A stretch of DNA of 64,000 nt, taken from contig CM059621.1 in NCBI GenBank assembly GCA_030435675.1, positions 13,330,001-13,394,000 of the forward strand. Reading direction: 5' to 3'. Source of the DNA: Steinernema hermaphroditum. Its lineage: Eukaryota > Nematoda > Chromadorea > Rhabditida > Steinernematidae. Shown here in pieces: positions 61,440 to 64,000 of the stretch; within the stretch, counting starts at the first letter, position 1; each line of letters starts with the position of its first letter. Position numbers and translations under genes: made by a program. The notes under the pieces were generated by a model. That model made no database searches, was not told the origin of the DNA, and saw only the letters and a program-made list of their open reading frames with translations.

Positions 61440-61520
61440 GTGTCGGTGACGATCGGCCCAATCGTTCTCTCTGTGGTTCCCCGAATGAGTTGAGTGAGCG
61501 GTCGTTCTTGGTCTGATATT
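61440..61520. repeat. Dispersed repeat family copy (partial)
   Basis: CCGAATGAGTTGAGTGAGCG preceded by CTCTCTGTGGTT and followed by GTCGTTCTTGG, in the order seen in the copies at 1.95, 2.2, 35.8, 45.2 and 63.1 kb. Confidence 0.5.
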
Positions 61521-62473
61521 TGCCCTCATTTGTGCCATAAACCCAAAAACCACGCTACATATGGAAGTTATAATCACAAAACAAGGGCAACTTCGAGATA
61601 ATAAGAGTTTCCCGTGCTTTGGTGGTAGCCCAGACATGTCTCATTATCCACCAAAAATGAAAACAACTGAGACGGAGAAATGGCGAGTGAGAAGATCCAA
61701 TATTAAAGATAATGAGCTAATGTTATGTGCGCTGCGAATTCATTATCTCGTGAAGACTTGAGGTTAAGTACATATCAGCTTCCAATGAGTAATCAGAGAT
61801 GAAATGTTGTGCAGCGACGTTCGCAAAAATCCAAAATCTGTACCATTTCAGGCCATTTTCCCCAATTTAGAGATTAATAGGCACGACAAGCTTGTTTATG
61901 TAAGATGTCTTCCCTGTATATAATCGAATTATTTGCATGTCTAAGGAACTAAAGGAACTTTCTCAAGCACGTGTGATCCAGTGTGGGTCCAGTATCAAAC
62001 AATAAAAACATAAACTTGCATGGAAAAAGTAAGCTTAAGCGCTCGCTCAATACGATTGAGACGAAGGTGTTTCGGTACGAGGGCCAAGCCACGAGCATCT
62101 AGTGAACAAAGTTCTCAGGTATTAAAATTTAAAATATCATTATGGCGACAATCTGTTTTTTTTTTTTTTTTTTTGAGAATTTCGATTCGTGTGGTCCTCG
62201 CCCGAAATTACGTTTTTCAGGAATAACTTGTTTAATTCCAACTCATTGCGGGTATTTTTGTATGCAATTGTAATCATTCAAGGCTAGTCGACCGATTCCA
62301 ATTGAGTTTCTCCGGATACACTTCGAAATCTACCGTAATACAGCCTTCAGTACTAGTAATTGGTCAATAATATCAATATAAACTGCTTAGAGCCATCGAA
62401 TGTGTAGCTCAACGTTGAAACTCCCTTTTCTCGGCCCGAGATAGACCCTGACCCGAAGTTTTTGACTCTCAAC

Positions 62474-62568
62474 CAGAGATGGCAACGGCTGAGCTGTATC
62501 ATCCGTATCAACCGGCTAGCCGGCTGGCCAGCCGTTCAGCCGATCCGATCCGTATCCGCCCATCTCTG
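62474..62568. mobile_element. Second hAT-type MITE
   Basis: A 95-bp element with ends CAGAGATGG / CCCATCTCTG and a perfect 8-bp target duplication CTCTCAAC (62466-62473 and 62569-62576). The interior is strongly self-complementary (GGCTAGCCGGCTGGCCAGCC). Noncoding. The end sequence resembles that of the element at 29.1 kb, consistent with the same superfamily. Confidence 0.85.
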
Positions 62569-63034
62569 CTCTCAACTCATTCCGATCGGCTCGGAGCACT
62601 TCCGACAGTTCCGCACTCGTTAAGAATAAAAAAAAATCTAAACATCCTACCTGATCTCCTTATTCACGACGGCAGAGAGCCGTAGGTTCGTCGTCCAGCG
62701 ACGTACCAGTCGAGATTGCAAATGAATGGAAGGCGCGCATCTAAATCAAAATATAGTAAAGCGGCATAAACAAACATCTGAAGGCGCCAAATAGGGTAAA
62801 TAGGAAAAGCGTATATAAATGAGGTGCCAAAAAATAAGTCGTCGGCGAATTGACAGCCATGGGCGGCTATTTTCGAATGCCGCTGACGTGACGAAGGAAC
62901 ACAAATTAAGCCGTCCGGCAGCAGATGTACGTAGAACGAAATGGGCATTCTCTTTTCCCAAAACACACAATATATCAAGTAAACAAGTCGTTTTGATTGC
63001 CTGATGTGCTACAGTACAATCATTGCCTCTTTCA

Positions 63035-63270
63035 CTGCTGATGGGTCGTCCACTCGCTCTACCTAAAGTCATTTCTGTCGGTAGCGATCGGTCGGGTCGT
63101 CCACTTGCTCCCTCTCTCATTCGCCAAATGAGTTAAGTTCTTGGCCTTTCGTGTTGCCTGCAATGATCGCCCCAGCTCCCAGAAGACGTGGAACACCAGA
63201 GAGTCGTGGTTCCAACGTCTCAGCGAGAAGACCGTAATCACCGTCCGACTTCCCCGCCTCGCCACTCAAG
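63035..63270 (-). repeat. Dispersed repeat family, longest copy
   Basis: Contains TCGTCCACTCGCTCT, AATGAGTTAAGTTCTTGGCC, CAGCTCCCAGAAGACGTGGA and GGTTCCAACGTCTC in the family order. The minus strand reads SDGDYGLLAETLEPRLSGVP and RLLGAGAIIAG, in register with the 35.8 kb copy. Two tandem TCGTCCACT blocks begin it. Confidence 0.55.
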
Positions 63271-64000
63271 TCGCCGCAGAACGAAACGGGAATTCTTTTT
63301 TCGATCGTTGATCTAAGAGTATAAACTCGCACAACTGCAAAGCAAAGCTTCAGATCTTTTAATTAAAAAAGACTAGGCTCAAAATTCTCAAAAATTTTCC
63401 AGTCATTATGTGCTGTCATCTCCGCTCATCTCCATCTCTGTCATCTTTACTGTCATGTCAAAAGGTTATGCGATGTACTTGAAGTTATATTACAACCAAA
63501 AATGCTGGCTTCTGTGTGCTTCAAAACAAACAGGGTCCGCATTTTGTGGACCCATTCATGAAGTTTTTAGAAGAAAATTTAGAATCCATGTAGTTTGTAG
63601 AGTGTGTGTAAGCACATAATCTCGTGATCAAGAAAACCTTAAGAAGCCATAAAATACGTCTCAAATTTCAAAGGAAGTAGAATAAGAAATCGACCAAAAA
63701 TCGACACTTTAAGGATTGCGTTTAATTGTTTTCCATTCTAAATTCTATAAAGCCCTGTTTTTCGTACTTCCACTATGAGTGCGACCCTTGTTTTCCACAC
63801 TCCCACTTCAAATCAGACTCCTTAAGCTCATTTCATTCCATCCATGTCGAGAAGTGGAAGTGTGTGCTTTAACCTGTGCTCATAGCAAGAACTTTTTCGT
63901 TGTCGTCAGCTTTCCTCTCGCGCGGCATTCTAATTATTCGCTCAATCGTATCCGCTTTGCGGCACGTACCGATAACAACGCATTGTTCCCCATTTTCGTA
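63271..64000. other. Right edge of window
   Basis: AT-rich sequence with three CAAAAAT words; no gene supported. Confidence 0.4.

Overview
The window is nuclear DNA of a nematode, most likely a rhabditid relative of Caenorhabditis. Genes are split by very small introns (mostly 40-51 bp, GT-AG, with TTTCAG/TTTTAG-type acceptors). One gene is a clear orthologue of the touch-receptor stomatin mec-2. There is also a ground-like domain protein, a family best known from nematodes. There are no operon-like bacterial features, and I found no tRNA, rRNA or CRISPR array.

Layout. 1-1.6 kb holds a small secreted, neuropeptide-like gene (+). 1.6-7.6 kb is AT-rich DNA with diverged duplications. 7.6-8.05 kb is a ground-like secreted protein (-). 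9.5-12.8 kb is a complete eight-exon M16 insulin-degrading-enzyme-like metallopeptidase (+), bracketed by a ~200 bp inverted repeat. 13.3-13.8 kb is a small CxxC...CxxC protein (+). 14.1-15.2 kb is a CK1/TTBK-like kinase (+), convergent with a seven-exon acid sphingomyelinase (15.5-17.8 kb, -). 18.6-30.1 kb is mec-2 (-), reconstructed here as ten phase-consistent exons encoding 1,376 residues. Its last exon adds ~884 disordered residues to the conserved stomatin core, and its long introns hold orphan ORFs and a hAT-type MITE.

From 30 kb onward the DNA is gene-poor. An unidentified minus-strand gene has alternative first exons (51.0 and 48.3 kb) that end in the same short motif, a shared exon (45.9 kb) and two phase-compatible terminal exons (41.8 and 34.4 kb). 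A possible plus-strand gene ends at 54.7 kb. The rest is intron or intergenic sequence with decayed transposons: a 1.73 kb mariner with intact ends and an internal minisatellite, a second hAT MITE, retrotransposon tails and a dispersed repeat family with conserved reading frame.

The most unusual signal is not a gene. The heptamer CAAAAAT occurs about 89 times on the plus strand from 24 to 64 kb, against about 8 for its complement. It avoids the exons, and the bias is reversed in the AT-rich block at 2-7 kb. I do not know what it marks.

The genes do not form one pathway. Several (mec-2, the peptide precursor, the ground-like protein) fit neuronal or epidermal roles, but their adjacency looks like ordinary nematode gene order.
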